Shown here in pieces: positions 34,754 to 48,500 of a stretch of 64,000 nucleotides of DNA. Positions within the stretch are counted from its first letter, which is position 1. The number at the start of each line of letters is the position of its first letter. This DNA is from Ectocarpus siliculosus (Eukaryota > Sar > Phaeophyceae > Ectocarpales > Ectocarpaceae). The notes beneath the pieces were generated by a model that saw only the letters and a list, made by a program, of their open reading frames with translations, was not told where the DNA came from and made no database searches. Both the position numbers and the translations under genes were made by a program. The DNA lies in the NCBI GenBank assembly GCA_000310025.1, contig FN649752.1, positions 1,920,059 to 1,984,058 of the forward strand. The letters are read 5' to 3'.

Positions 34754-36000
34754 CAACCATTCAATCTCCATTCTTCCTGAAAAATCCGAGAACAAGAGAA
34801 GGGGAGAAAGCAGCTCATTTTTGCATCAGAAATTAATTCTGTTTGACTGAGTGCGGCATGTACCGCATGAAGTTGATGTGTGCGAGGTGTGCGAGGTGTG
34901 CGAGGTGTGAGAGGAAAATACGTTGTTTGGTACTTTGAGGGGTCGAGTCCGTGTGTGTGCCCCTTGGTCACGTACGTACGTACACGTTGATCACTTGGCG
35001 CGACCCACAGTCCACGCACACCACGAATGCCTCGTTTTTCCAGCGACTAGTCTTTGGGATATGCATGTGTTCCAAAATGTTTCCGTAATAAACTCATCGA
35101 CACACAATTCTCGAGCCCGTACGACCCATCCATCTGTGGACAAAAACCTACGTTACATGGAAACTGCAAGCCGATTCTTGGGACGAACAACGCAGAGCAC
35201 GCCCGACCCACCTGTGGACCGACATGTACATACATTCATAATGCATACATACACGGAAGCCAGAAGCCATCATCAACTAGTTCTAGGGGTGTACAAAACA
35301 GGCCCAAACAAGGGGGGCTTCACCGCAACAACAGCTACTAATCAGACGCGTGCTACACCGACGACTCGCACAGAGTGAAACAAGAAAAGCCAGAAGCCGA
35401 TTCTTGGGACCAACGAAGCATCAAGAGCTAGCCAAAATGGGGGGATATCAGTCCAACAGCTAGTGCTAGGCAAACGCGCGTGCTACACCGATTTCACCGG
35501 TGAATCGAGGGAAAATATTATTCATGTATCCATATGATGAGAATACTTGCACATACGAAAACCCACCAATTCAAACCCATTCGAAAATGCGTTGTTGTTA
35601 TGATGAAGCATGCGTCGACTCCAAGGGGCTGATTAACTCTGACTCGTGTTCGAGGGTTTGGAGAACATAGACGCACCCGTGGTATCTTCCGAGGTGCAAC
35701 AGAGGTCGTGCAGCCGCACGAACTGCCGTGGACGTTGCTGCCAGAGCAGCCACGACTTCCATTCGAAGGGAAAAAACGCACCATCTGAACAACAGTAATC
35801 ACGGCGTTCACAACGACCATCATCCGAGCACACGTACGTACTATACCAAAGATGAAATCTCCAAACGTGATGCCAAAAGGCGAACAATATGCATCTCCTC
35901 AATGTGATTACCTTTACAGGGAAGGCATGCGTTGAGCGAACGCTGGCCATGAGTGAAATGACGCAAGATCCGCGGCAACACGTGGTGGCCCTTGCAACCT
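34754..36000. other. No certain gene
   Basis: A short GTGCGAGGT triplication lies at 34882-34910. An imperfect repeat of about 230 bp (AGCCGATTCTTGGGAC-AAC blocks at 35169 and 35396) is present. No coding region is convincing. Confidence 0.35.
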
Positions 36001-36059
36001 CCTTTCTTTGAAATTATGAACGATCTACAGCAGAGCAGCATTCCGCAATCTTTTGTGGG

Positions 36060-37330
36060 GTGCATTTTAGCAGCTTATTCAAGATGCTGCGGAACGACGG
36101 TGAGCTTGGACAAGGCTGAATTATCTTTCATGGCTGGGTGGAAACTTGTTCGAGGCTTCACAATCGATAACTACGGGTCGAACACGTACGTACGTGTGTT
36201 TTGTGGAACCAACCCCATGGCTCCCTACTGTTCGTGAGATCTGCTCTACCACAGTATCAACAAGAATGAATGAATTTCCCTCCACCGCACGTGAAGGGGG
36301 AAGCCGCCCGTCACCCCCGACCCCACGGCAAAACGTAAGCCAAACTCCCTGTACCATTCTGCGCCGTCCGAGGTGCTCCAGGACACCGCGCGCGATATAC
36401 TGATCAATGCGCGATCGTACCGGGTGGGCGGAACGAGAATAACTGTTCAACCCATCGGCAGCTATGCAAATAGTTGTTTGTTCCCCACGAACGAACATTT
36501 TAGGTTTCCGATTGAAGGCGAGCAAGAGCGAAAATATTCTGTCCGAGCGACGAACAACCTATCGGACCATACGATCTGAGTGTGTGTGTGTGTATCTTTG
36601 TACAGTCGTTCGGGGTAGCATGAGCTCGACACAGTAAAATGTACTCGCAGATATTGCTCCTTGACTACATGAATGCTTGTGCTTGTTCCCGTTTTCTTCA
36701 CCTCTTTCTCTTGGCGCAAATTGTTTCTTCGGCGACAACATGCTCGATCGACTGGATTCTATCGAAACTAATTTGATTGGCCCCGGTAAGTTGGATACAT
36801 ATTACATATACCGTGGGGCCCCATGGCATTTCGTGCCATATCCCATGGGCTTCCGTGGCATCGCAAATGATACTAAGAACGATTGATAGTTTTACTTGTG
36901 CGGGGTTGAACAAGCAGAAGCCCGCAGAAGAAATATCGGCGCCATGAGGAGCTAGCCACTGTGTCACCGAGCACAGGTTGTAGACGAGCACAGATGGTGG
37001 AGGCAACTAGATCTCCTTGCAACCAGGTACACAACACTTTCCAGCTGTGGTGACTCCCAGTGAGTATATGGTCATTTTAAGTGCCGCTTCAATAAAAAGT
37101 TGTCAATTTTCGATTCGTACCCAGTTTTGTTTTGGGAACGAAAGGGTTCGTGGAATGCGTTTCGCGACAGCTCCGATGCCGCCGTTCTTCTTACACTGTC
37201 CGCCGAGGGGACAAGCTGCAACAACATCGCCAACGCTGGCAGAACATGTACTAACGGGTACCTCTTCTACACCAATGCCCGCAAGCAACACATGACCCCC
37301 TCTGCGTTTTGGCACAAAATACATCATTAA
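36060..37330 (+). CDS. Multi-exon gene of unknown function (gene D)
   Basis: Coding segments with fitting splice phases: one ending at 36185 (AELSFMAGWKLVRGFTIDNY, donor GTACGT); one from 36297 (TPDPTAKRKPNSLYHSAPSE, ARSYRVGGTRITVQPIGSYA); one ending at 36785 (NMLDRLDSIETNLIGP, donor GTAAGT); and a terminal exon 37125-37330 (LFWERKGSWNAFRDSSDAAV, CTNGYLFYTNARKQHMTPSA, stop TAA). Phase 2 agrees across 36185/36297 and phase 1 across 36785/37125. The junction between the second and third segments and the 5' end are unresolved. No family is recognised. The C-terminus has paired Cys residues in SCNNIANAGRTC that could form disulphides. Confidence 0.45.
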
Positions 37331-38496
37331 CCAGGGAAGAGAGCGGGCGGACACGCCCCCACCACACACCTTGAGTGCCAAGAATCAATGCGAGGTACAA
37401 GCTGGAACTGAAATGTTCCTGTCGCCGCAACCTCTTAAACCCGAACCGAGGAACTGAAAACTAAGCATAGTTTACCCGATTGGTCTGACACACAACTCAC
37501 GCCCCACGCGGATGACACGAAAAATTATCCACCAGTACTGTTCTTTTCGTTGCATTGAATGGACGCTTATTCTAGGATAGGCAGCAAGGACAGAGTAAGG
37601 TACAAGTCTCTGTTCCACATATGTGGAAGGGTCAACCAGTGAAACGTACCCATGAGAAACAACAATTTTGGCGACTTGACAGCAGTGATTTTTCCTTTCA
37701 TCGTACAATACATTTATCTTCCATAAGTAGCAGGGCGGGGTCGGATGATCCGGTCCTGCCCTCAACCTTCGAGTGCCAAACTACTGGAAGAAGAACAAGG
37801 ACATTCATATCTCTCAGAGACGGGCAACGAAATGAACCCGAGTGCGAAGAATAAGGGAGGCAAAAAGGAGGTGGCACATCGGTTCAGTGGTTCGCCCAGA
37901 AAACGAGGCATAGTTCGCCATCGGGTTCACCCGCCTGCGATGCATTGTCCAGAGGGAGTGGCAAAGATCTCACCAAACCTTTTCCTAGTGCTACCTCAGC
38001 CGAAAGAAATCAACAACTATCTAAAGGTGCGGGTATGCCTTGTCCCGTTCTCCTTGTCGAACAGGCATTGGACCCCCCGAAGACAAAGCCTTCTCGTCAA
38101 GGTTGGGTGGCAGTGCCACGCGGTTGGTGAGGGTAAGAAACAGCCGGAAGCCGCCTATCGCGGTACACAGTGCCGTAACGGAGAAGATGCAGGACCAGCT
38201 TGGCCATGGGGAGACCGCGAGGCTCGCTGGCCGGTTAAGAATCGCTCAGGGACATCCGGCGGGGCAAAAAACCATTCGAGGGGCCTATGTCCAGGAGAAA
38301 CGGGGGTCAGGACGGGAAAACGCCGAGAGGAATGGGGGGAGTCAAAGCAGGTCCTTCATGTTGAACAACCGATACATGCATGTTGAAGCAATTTCACCCC
38401 TATTGCCGCCACAGGAGGGCACTGAATTTTCGGACATCCTCATCTCCATTGCTGAATGCTCGATACACAGACAGCGCCGCGAGTTTCGACTCTCAC
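37331..38496. other. Between genes D and C, mixed open frames
   Basis: Plus-strand frames contain strings such as VTEKMQDQLGHGETARLAGR and ILISIAECSIHRQR but switch frame several times. This could be a decayed gene or 3' sequence of the converging neighbours. Nothing is assignable. Confidence 0.3.
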
Positions 38497-39351
38497 GTGC
38501 TTGATGTTGTCATCGCCAGGCACACGGACCTTCGAGTCTTGCAGGGTAATCCCAGCGGCCCACAATGCGATGAATCTGAACTACCTTCCCATCTTCTCGA
38601 TGAACTGCATCACGAAACGCGACATTCAGGGGGAGAGGGGGGTCGTAGCATCGGGGGTGACGTAGCGAAGGGGGCGTAAAGAACAAAAAAACGGACCCGC
38701 GCCAACCTGCTGATCGTATATGAGAAATTGGAAGTAGAAGTAGCACCAGCAGCGAGAAACATTAGGTATGCACAGCATTGAATCGACTGATATATGGCAC
38801 ATGCCCAAGAGGCAGGCAGAGGCTTCTAACCAACACTGCTTGAGTGCAATGTGCAGCTTCTGAGACTTCCCCCCAAACTCACCGGAAAGCCGAAAATGGA
38901 ACCGACACGCAAGAGGTTCCATCGTTAGCGAAAAACGCTGGGTGTCCGTTGTGGGAGCCGCGAAAGCAGGGAGGGCGCGGTGCAGACGATTTCAAAATGC
39001 GCGTCCGGCTGTTGTAAAGCACGTACGCGCGGTGAGGGGGGGAGAGAGAATGAGCCACGGAAGCAGAGCACATGGTGAATCGGCACGATGATGTGGACAT
39101 ACCTCTCCGTACCAAGCTACCGCGCACTTCGAGAAGACGAAACAACGCGTGTGGTCCCCGCATGGAAAGTACGACCTCGGAAAAAATCTGGACATGTTCA
39201 TGTGCAAGCACTCCAATAATGGAAGCGTTGCCAGCACAAACCACGAACACATATTACCCGCAAATCAGGTTTGATCGCCGAAAGGCCGTACGCGTAGTTC
39301 CGCACGAAGTCGTCGGGCGCTGCCACCTCGAACACCTTTTGGGAGCGAAAG
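38497..39351 (-). CDS. Partial multi-exon gene, unknown function (gene C)
   Basis: Exons 38937-38883 (FFANDGTSCVSVPFSAF, donor GTGAGT) and 38575-38497 (FIALWAAGITLQDSKVRVPG then DDNIKH, donor GTGAGA) join in phase 2. A third coding-like segment upstream, 39351-39268, reads VFEVAAPDDFVRNYAYGLSA then IKPDLR. A possible further one at 39240-39100 contains AGNASIIGVLAHEHVQIFSE. The sequence weakly recalls extracellular ligand-binding beta domains such as the farnesoic-acid-methyltransferase-like module (F-x-x-x-W-x-x-G-I-x-L near the end), but this is only an impression. Start and stop were not found. Confidence 0.35.
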
Positions 39352-39811
39352 AAATACCGCCAAGAGGGGGGATGGGAGGGAAATGGGAGTACAATTTGGT
39401 TCAACTGGCATTAGGAACCGGGTGTGGCCGCCAGACGCAATGCTAATGGTTGGGATGGAGCACTCTACGGCCGTGGGAGAGAGCCCTGGGCTTGGCATGA
39501 CAATAGGTATTGGAGGCTACAGAAAGCTAGTTCGCAAGGTCACATCAAGGGACAGGAAGATGCCCTAATCAGTCCAATCCGAGGGTAAATTTACGCATTA
39601 CGGACCATGAGAGGTTTAACAGCTTGGAGGGTGTCGGCGTCCCGCCTTCGTCCTCGCGGGCGTCGTCGTTGCTGCCCATCATCTGTTTTACGTCGGAAAA
39701 TGCGAAGCGAAGGTTTCGCGAATTGTTTATTTGGTGGCGACGAGGTGAGGGCAGGCGGGGACGAGTAAGGCGACTTGGCGTGAGGAGACGAAGGCGGAGA
39801 GCACTCGAGCT

Positions 39812-41368
39812 TCACGTGCCTGGTCGTAGAACGTAGGCTTCTGACACGCAGTGCTGTCGGGGGGGAGGGTGAAGAGAAGCACACGGAGTTGGCCAGCAGT
39901 GATTGGTCCATCCTTGTGTAGCGTAAATGATCGCGTGTTGCATCGCCGTACAAGAGTGGTCGTGTGAAACGGTCATTCGTTCCGATGGTTCGTGTTCGGG
40001 GGATGCCCGTGTCATCTTTCCGCCATCCCATGAGTTGTTCCGAGCAAGGCTCGGTTGTGCCACATTTGGTATCACTTAGTAGTTGATACTTCGGATTTTT
40101 TCAGGGGTTATCATCAGTATGTGGCGGATTTCGAAGTGCGTTGGCCAGATCACCGCTCGCATCCTTTCACGGCTCTCGTACACGCCAAAACGTTCTCAAC
40201 GGTGCGGGGTGCCGGAAATACGCAACCATTGGATGCTGTCACCTCCGCTGTGATTACTTGTAACACAGCTTGGATCCCTGTTTCCTCTACCAAATGCATG
40301 TGGTCACGCCTTGGAATGGGTGTAACGACCATGTAGATAGGCAAAGGTCATCATCAATATCACCGTGGCTACCACGCCCAAACTTCTCAGCATCCTCCGT
40401 TGCGATGCACACACGGGTAGAGAGCGAACTATAGTTCCCCATACCTTGTGCCGACACGCATGCTGAGTCCCTTCATAGTAAGCTCTAGCCGCTATTGGTC
40501 TTGCAGGCATGCTTGAAGTTCTTCTGCTGGTGTGGGCGTTGTGAACGAAGGCCGGTCCAAGCCCTCCCTGGCTTGTTCTTCCCCACCTAAATAGCTGCTC
40601 GCTGATGTTCGTCTCCTCCACCATGACGACGTGCTCCGAGGGGCGAAGCCTCGTTCGTCCATGTCTTTGCATATTTTTCGCGAGGTCGCAACTCACCCTG
40701 TGGGAAGAAAAGCGGGGGGGGGCGAAAAGATAGAGGTGCAATTAGGGTGATTGAGGTCGCTCCACGAATGGTAACACTATTAGGCATGAGAATTGTATCA
40801 ATGAAAGAACGTGGGGGCTGTCTTTGCGTAAGTGTTTTTCGGACCGGGACGTGACAGCTACGTGTTGGAAAGAGCAACGTTGGGGGGGGGGGACGCTGGA
40901 GGAGAAACCTATGATATGTGGAGGAGCATTGCGTGGAGTGGAAAGAGCAACATTCTCACCAGATAGGGGGCGAAAATAAAGGCCAGCGCACAAACGCCCT
41001 TTTATGTTTGCTCGCGCCGGGTTCGTGGAAGGTGGGTTGTTCTCCGTGCTCGTTCGGTCAACTGGCGGCGATCCGTTTCGATGTTCTGATAAATAATAAC
41101 CCGTGTGCTCGTTCATCTTATCGTGTTCACACCATGCCATGTCTCGCTGTGTATTTCACCACGAAGGATGTTCTTGTCAAAAAAAAAACGCCGTCACTCA
41201 CCTGTATCCGTCCCATCCGCCGGCCCCCGTGCGGCGATTCTGAACAACGATCACGTTGTCTTTGCCCCCCGCCTCCCCGCCGCCTCCACAAGTCTCCCCC
41301 TGTTCCTCATCCGCCTCCGCCACCCTGCCGGCAGCCGGCACGCCAGCCGGCTTCGCCGCATCTGCCAT
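39812..41368 (-). CDS. Truncated paralogue of gene A (gene B)
   Basis: Three exons agree in phase: 41368-41202 (ATG, MADAAKPAGVPAAGR, VIVVQNRRTGAGGWDGYR), 40697-40445 (EHVVMVEETNISEQLFRWGR ending CRHK) and 39853-39812 (HCVSEAYVLRPGT, stop), giving 153 residues. Exons 2 and 3 are homologous to gene A segments 51102-50883 (HHVVMAEETK) and 50414-50084 (MSEAYGMAV). The acceptor CCCGACAG before the last exon is conserved in both. After the early stop the DNA still resembles gene A down to about 39660 (SPPSSPHAKSP against SPPSFPHAVSP), so the frame was lost by indels. It may be expressed as a short protein or be a pseudogene. Function is unknown. Confidence 0.5.
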
Positions 41369-41404
41369 CGCTCACACCATATCTCCGACCTTCTGCACGC
41401 CCCG

Positions 41405-42075
41405 TTACCTTTCAACCCTTCCACAACCCTCCTCCTGCTCCTCCTCCCCGTTTACCACTGCTATCGCTACCCGGTCGGCTTCCGGCACATCAGCTGTTTC
41501 GCCCGACGGTACTGCCGTGCCCCTCTTAACCTTCGGCAAAGTCCCTATGATAACTGCCCAGTCTGCACTCCCTAGTGCCCCACCCTCCCCGAAACTACTC
41601 ATATTACAAATGGAAATGTCCCGCGCAGCGTATCCCACGCCAACCCCAGGAAAGGGGAAAGAAAAGACACACTCCGGCGTGGCATGGTGAGCCCGGTAGT
41701 CGTGGGGGCTGGACTCAAAGACGAGAACGCCGCTCTCACTCCTTCTCGCGTAGCACGCGTGTGTTAACCCCGACCAAACCTCCACCTTTCCGCCCAAAAA
41801 AGAAAAATCACCGCAGACCACAGCCGGGTTGCATCGCAGCTCCCAACAAGGACTACTGTGCGCCGCCCGTACTTGAATCCTCGTCATGGGATGCCTTGGC
41901 GGTCTGCGTGTTGATCGAGCGAGGAGAAACCCCGCCCACCAACTCGTCACCCGTCCAGCAGGGCGCGAACCCCATGTCTAGCGTCGTGTCTCGGGCGAGC
42001 GGGGGCGGCCCATCACCCCCCGACGAACTGACTGCTCGAGGGCCTCTTTGAACGACCGTCGCCCGTGCTCCTCCA
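41405..42075 (-). other. Open coding-like stretch between genes A and B
   Basis: The minus strand is open from 41950 to 41405, reading VVCGDFSFLGGKVEVWSGLT, SGVLVFESSPHDYRAHHATP and ADWAVIIGTLPKVKRGTAVP. Another open segment lies at 42075-41853 after a good acceptor (CTCACCCAG). These could be alternative 3' exons of gene A, a separate small gene, or chance in GC-rich DNA. The stretch also contains the promoter side of gene B. Confidence 0.3.
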
Positions 42076-42136
42076 GCCTGGGTGAGGATCAGGTTAGGGC
42101 GGAAACAGGTAAGAATAACGATTGACACCTTCTAGC

Positions 42137-45100
42137 TCATTCTCCAAAGATGGGACCCTCCCCCTTATCCCAACGAGAAATACGTCCACCGACATCTCCA
42201 CCAAGGGACGGGGAGGTAGGCATCGCGACAACCGCAGTTGCGTAGAAACGGGGCCTGGAATGTTGAAGACGGCAGTCAGCAATATGTTTCATGTGCCGTA
42301 TTGTTGGCATCACCAAGAAAGGAGAGGGTTCACGGTAGTGAGTTACATGCCACCGTTAAGAACGCGGCCACAAAATGCGGGAGGAACTGAGGAACAACAC
42401 TCTAAAACTGCAACCACCACCCACCACCACCACCCACCCTGGAACGTCCGCGATGAGGGACTTGGAGGCGACGAGGAGTGCTGTCGGCCAGAGCCGCGTC
42501 ATCTCAGCGTGCTGGTCGCTCAGCCGGTACGACGACGGCGCCAAGGCGTGGGGCGTGATCGGGGGAGTCTGGACTGACTCGGTACCGGCGGCCGACAAGG
42601 CGCTTCCCGCCCCTCCCAGCAGCGAGCGCCCGTTCGTCTCCCTGCCTTTCTTCTCCTCCTTCTCCTCCTCCTCCTCCTCCTCCTCCTCCTCCTCCTCCTC
42701 CTCCTCCTCCTGCTGGTGCCGGTGCTGTCTGTTGGTTAGCTGGCACGACCACTTCGACGTCGTCGACCTTGACGACGAAGAGGAGAACGAAGGGTGCGCC
42801 GACAGCGATGATGCCGACAGCGACGGCGGCGTCAGCGATGACGATGATGATGATGCCGAGGAGGACCACGTGGTGCTGGGGTACTCCCAGCCGTCGCCCA
42901 CCAGGCCCGCGCGGGGATGGAGGGCCCCATTCCGCTGTCGATCCTCGAGCTTAAGCCTCATGTCGTCTGTTTTCGCGCAAGAGGGGCGTGGGGAACAGGC
43001 GGAAGGCTGCTAAGCGCGTGTGACCGAAGCTCCGATGACTTGTCCCATATCTGGTCCTTGAGAGAATGTGTGTGGGGTAGGACTGCTCACGGATGCGACC
43101 CTGCTCCACCTATGTAAGATCAACCACGCCTGGACCTCAAGTACCTTGCGTCTATTAATCTTGGGTCATCGATTCCTCCTGTTCATACTTGGATGAGTCT
43201 TGTCCTATCGGCCAGACCAGGCTGATATCTTCCATTAAAATTCTGTTTCTACGCTAGTCTTTGTGCTGAGACGGCTGTTCTGCATGTTGGTTGTGGTAGC
43301 TGCCGACCCAAGCTGTACTCACCCTCCACCTCCGGCTGGCGGCGTCTTTGCTCCCTTCTCCTCTTCTTGAGCTCGTTTTTTTCGCACAGCTGGGCCAGGG
43401 ATCCGCCCATGTGTCCCTTCCTCTTCTCCACGTGCCGCTGGACGGAGAGGTTGGACTCGCACGCAATCGAACCCCACGCCTTGCCGCACCTGACGTGTTT
43501 CGAGTGGGAGAAGCGGTACATTGCAAACGTGAAGTCAATAACACGTTCGGTTGATAGACGTGGTTTCCGCTGTTGTAGTTTTACATAATCTCGGGCAATG
43601 CAACGACGAACACCCTTTAAGCAGCCTTGTAGGGATCAAGGCTCGGCACATAGCGTTTTTCGCGCGTCTATTATCCTTCAGCGCTTTGATTGGCTGAAGA
43701 CAAAATCACACCGACGACACCGAAACACATCGCCTCTCACCGAAGGGTTGTGGCCATACCGAAACCCGTCGCTCTCTTTGTCGAGCTCTCTCCGAGAGAC
43801 TCGGGACCGCATCCCGTTTCTCGTCCCCCACCCTCCAAGACGCCTGCGCTTCGTCCGACGTCGGACATCCGTTTATCACCTCCGACCGACGACCAGTCCC
43901 AGTCGGCGACGTTGACGTCGACCGTGTAGAAGGCGCTTAGCGACGGCATGGCGTTCCCCTGCTCGGTGTCGTCGTTACCGTCGGGTTCGTCACGGCACGG
44001 TCGTCGATCCGATGCTTGTTCCCACCGGTCTTCTTCACGCTGCGGCAAGTGCAGGCGGTGGTGGTGGCCACCACCACCACCACCACCACCCTGCTGTGCT
44101 GCTGCTGGCGCCGATGCTGCTTTCAACTGGGCGGCCCGCGCGGCCGTGGCCGCCGCCACCCTCGCGATCGATCCCGCCGCAATCGCCGACGATCTCGCCT
44201 CCAGCCACTCGCCGGAAGCATGGCCGCCGCGCCCGGTTCTCATCCTCTGCTCGTACGCTTCTGCCGCGGAGGCGGCTCGCTCGGCAGCCTCAGCGGCGAC
44301 CTCCCTCGTTGCTCCCGCGGTTACTTCGGCCCAGTAGATGTTCGGGTCGTCGTACCCTCCGGTCGGCGAGCCACCCTTGAATCCTGCGGAATGCGGTTTA
44401 CGGGGAAGTCGTGGGTTAGTGAACTCGTCCAGAATGGAAGACGGTGAGTAGAACTGCGCCACCAATGCACCACGATTGTAGAGGAAAGTTCCGCCCGAAG
44501 CGGTATATGTGTATCGTGGTTTCAGACACTGGGAATTTATTTGAATACCGTAGGGTATTGTCTTCTTGAAAAGAAGCTAGACTAAATGCTGAAACTTTTT
44601 CAGAAAATGTTTCAAAACCAGGACAGTCATCGAGCATGTTTATTTGATTGGGTGAAGATAGGCACAACCCAAATGATCCCACACTTCGATCTTTAAACTC
44701 AAACTTCAATCGTGATTCGATTATCTGATACTTCTAAGATTGAACCACCCGGAATAATTCTTTCTCGGCCAAGAGAAGATTATACGTGCGCAAAACACTG
44801 AAAGAAAGAAAAGCAATAACAAGCCACACCGTTCTCTCCCACAGCGTCGTGCCCCTGCGCCCCGTAGTCCAACCCCCGCTGCTCCAGCACACCCGACAAG
44901 TCGCCGTCCTGCGAACGACTCGCGACGCGGGCGTTGAGCATCGCCCTAACCCTGCCACCGGTGACGGGGGCACCCGATGGACTAAGCTCGAGAGGTCGAA
45001 AGGTGCCGCCGGGCGGCGTCGACCGTTGCTGTGGAGCCTCCGGGATGAAGCTGGTGTTGGTCGGGTCGGGCTCCTCCCACCTGCGGTAGCCGTAGTTGTT

Positions 45101-45455
45101 CTCCCAAGTCTGGCTCTCTCGCCCGTGCAGCTGGGAGGACGGGTCGATGTCGGAGGATGCTGATACCAATGGCGGCGGTTGTTGCGGGTTGCTGCTGCTG
45201 CTGCTGCTGGCGAAACTGCGAGACTCCTGCTGCGCTCGGTGCTTGTCTAGCAGGTCTACAGCCGTCGCCACCGCCTGTCGTGCCTCGAACGCTGCCAGTT
45301 CTGCGACGCCCACCACTTTGCGCACGGCCGCCTCTGAGTCTCCGAGGTCTTCGTCCTGTAGGCTGCCGCGCATAGACCGGCACGCCGTGTCCAGGAAACG
45401 AGCGTAGTGAGAAGCCAGCGACCACGACATCGGCTTCGACTGCCTCGGCTGCCTC

Positions 45456-45525
<70 letters not shown>

Positions 45526-48500
45526 GCTGCTGCAGCTGCTCCGGCGTCGGTACACCACCCACCAGCCAAGAGCAAGCATCGACGTCGATGCTGTTGTGGT
45601 CGCTCTTCAACCCGTATCCTAGCGAAGAAAAAGAGGAGTACCGGGAAAAGACAGAGGCCGCATCATCATCGTCTCCGATGTAGCCACCGAGCATCATGCC
45701 CTCTTGTTCCTCATCCCCCGCTTCGTCTCGAACACTCGCACGCAGACCAGCCGGCCGGCCTGAGTTCTCATTCTCCCTCCCTACAACCACGTGCTCCTCA
45801 CCATCGTGTGTGTAGGCTGCCGACCCGTCTCCCGCGGTGGTGGTGATCGGGCCGCCGCCGTTGCCTCTGTCAGAGTAGAACCTCTGGTTGATCAACGGCG
45901 AGGCTGGGGAACGGTCGGCGCGGTCCTGCAGGGGCCTGCACTTGGACAGTTGCTCCTCGAGGATATCGTCCCAGGCGTTGCGCTCGCCGTCCTCCGTCAC
46001 CAACCTTGTTTGAGGGGTTGCCAGGTTGCCGGTGATTGATTCGTGCCGTCGGGTGGTTGTCGCCGTCGCCGTACACGCGATTGTAGGTTGGTTGACACAC
46101 CGCACCGAGCGCAGAATACGGCGGGACGGCAAGGAACGCGGAAGGGCGGGGGTGGTGGGCGGTGGGGGATCACAAAGTAAAATTAGATTATGAAACGAGC
46201 GTGGCAAGGTGCCAGCCATTGCTCAGACATGATGCAAACGCAAGATACACAAAATATCTCGAGGAGCGAAGTCATCAGATCTCAAGCTAGCGAGAGACAG
46301 AATGTGCCCAACGCAAGTCCGATGTACTCACGGTATGTCACCCATGATATCCCCGAGGGGGTCCACGGTCCACATCTCCCCGTTCTGCGAGTCTTCTGCT
46401 GCAGCAAGAGCATCAGCAGCACCAGCTCCGCTGGCACTGGTGCGAGGCTTCTGTTGCTGGAAATAGTCGTCGTGGGACTTCGGTCTCTTCCAGACGACCA
46501 CGACCTGGGTGCCCGAAGAAGCAGAGCTAGGGAAATCCTCGTCGTCACTTTCGGCAAGGGTAAAAAGCGGCTGGCGCGGGGCTGCGAGCTTCCTCGAACC
46601 ACTGGACGCCTCCCGCGTCGCGGCAGCAGCCACCGCGTCATCGGAGAAGGAAGAAACAACCAAGGAAGGTGTCTCCCCCGGCACCGAAACCAGCGCACCT
46701 CCTGCGCAGGCACCGGCGGCGGCTACGGCGGCATCGTCGCGGCTTGGAGACGGGCTGACCAGAGGTGAGGAATCTGCGTCGTGTTTCCCCCGGAGGCCCA
46801 AGCAGCTGTCCGTGACATCCCGCTCCAAGTCGAAGGCCGGTGCCTCCGGCGCAGTAAGAGCAGCACCGCCGTCACCGCCCCCACAGGTAGCTGAGGTGGT
46901 GCATGAACCCTGGGTCGAGCCGATTTCAGCGGCGGTGTCATGGCTGGCAAGGCTGCGGGGTGAACCCTCAACGCACTGCGCGGGGCCTGACATCGATGGC
47001 TTCCAGGCGACAGGGTCTTCGGCAGAGAGGGATCCTGGCGCGAAGTCGGCGCACTGCTCCGAGCCCGAGGTCGTCGACTCCCAGATCTTAGGGTCGCTCG
47101 AAGACGCACTGAGAGATGCACGTGCCGCCGGGGACCCATCCTTATCATCGCCCTCGATGCTGCCGGCACTGGCGGCGGCGGCGTCCTCCGAGTCCGAGGT
47201 CGTCGACTCCCAGATCTTAGGGTCGCTCGAAGACGCACTGAGAGATGCACCTGCCGCCGGGGACCCATCCTTATCATCGCCCTCGATGCTGCCGGCACTG
47301 GCGGCGGCGGAATCCTCCGAGTCTGAGGTCGTCGACGCCCAGATCGTAGGGTCGCTTGAAGACGCGCTGAGAGATGCACCAGCCGCCGGGGACCCGTCCC
47401 TACCGCCGCCGTTCGCGAGGTCGCCGGCAGCGACGACGGCGTCCGAGCCCGAGGTCGTCGACGCCCAGATCTTAGGGTCGCTCGAAGATGCGCTTAGAGA
47501 TGCGCCTGCCACGGAGGACTCGCCCTTGCCGCCGGTCAAGAGGTTGCCGCCACCGGCAGTGGAGGGCCTGGTCGGTCGCGGTGCGCATAGTGAGGGTCGC
47601 GAGCGGGCGAGAGGGGGGATTTCGGAATCGTTGAAAAAACGACGTTCGCCGCGCGATGCGTGAGTGTAGCTCGTCTCGATGTCAAACCCCGACTCGGTGA
47701 ACTAATTTCAAGTATGTGACCGCCAGATCTTTCCTTGCCAATGGCGCTGGCCATGCTTGTTTTCGCTGTAGCCCCTGTAGACACCATCCAAGCGGGAACA
47801 AGCTATAGTGTCTCTGTGGACCCCTTTCAAGTCGAAACAAGATAGTGTAGTAGTACAGCTTCACAAGTACCCTCCCCTCCCCCCAGCCGCTGCACAAAAA
47901 CCCAGCTTACCTGTCGAGATCGACCAGTGCGTCTGCATCATTCGAATCGCCAGCGGTGGTAATCACCCCAACGACGGCGCCCACAGCGTAGGAGATGAAC
48001 TCCAAAACATGGCCAGCTTCCGGCAGGGCCTGTGTTGGTTGGACGGTAAAGAGGACGGACCATGCACATCCGGAACAGATTAAAACTTACAACTCTTTAA
48101 AAACAGTTAGTTTTATTTTACTCTCTCGCCGTATCGAGCGGATTTATTTGGGGCGTTTCAAAGGAGTCACATTCCACTCACGGCTCAATCAAGGTTTAAG
48201 GTGCTTCACCGTTACTGGACACGCACAAATGGTGGCATTGTCGAAAAGAGGGTGTCTCTTCGCGTTGCGGCTGAACTTCGTGTACTCGGCGGAGCAATAA
48301 TGGGCTCGTTCTCACCTTTTCCACCTTCCTGGCGGAGATGCGGGCGACGCGGTCGCGCACTAGCTGAGCATGCGACGGCGACGGCTGGACGACCGGCGGC
48401 TCCCCCTCCGACAGGCCGAGGAGTTCCCTCAACCCGAACACCTCCCGGCCTCGCGTCGCGGCCCACACCTGGAGGCCATCCTCGACGTTCGGAGGCTGCC

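Noticed and set aside
42375-43013. Plus-strand open frame with poly-Ser
   Set aside because: It overlaps the gene A exon 42966-42438, whose phase agrees with its neighbours on the minus strand.
46509-47663. Plus-strand open frame of 384 residues with Glu/Val/Asp repeats
   Set aside because: It mirrors the gene A repeat exon on the minus strand, whose splice phases fit on both sides.
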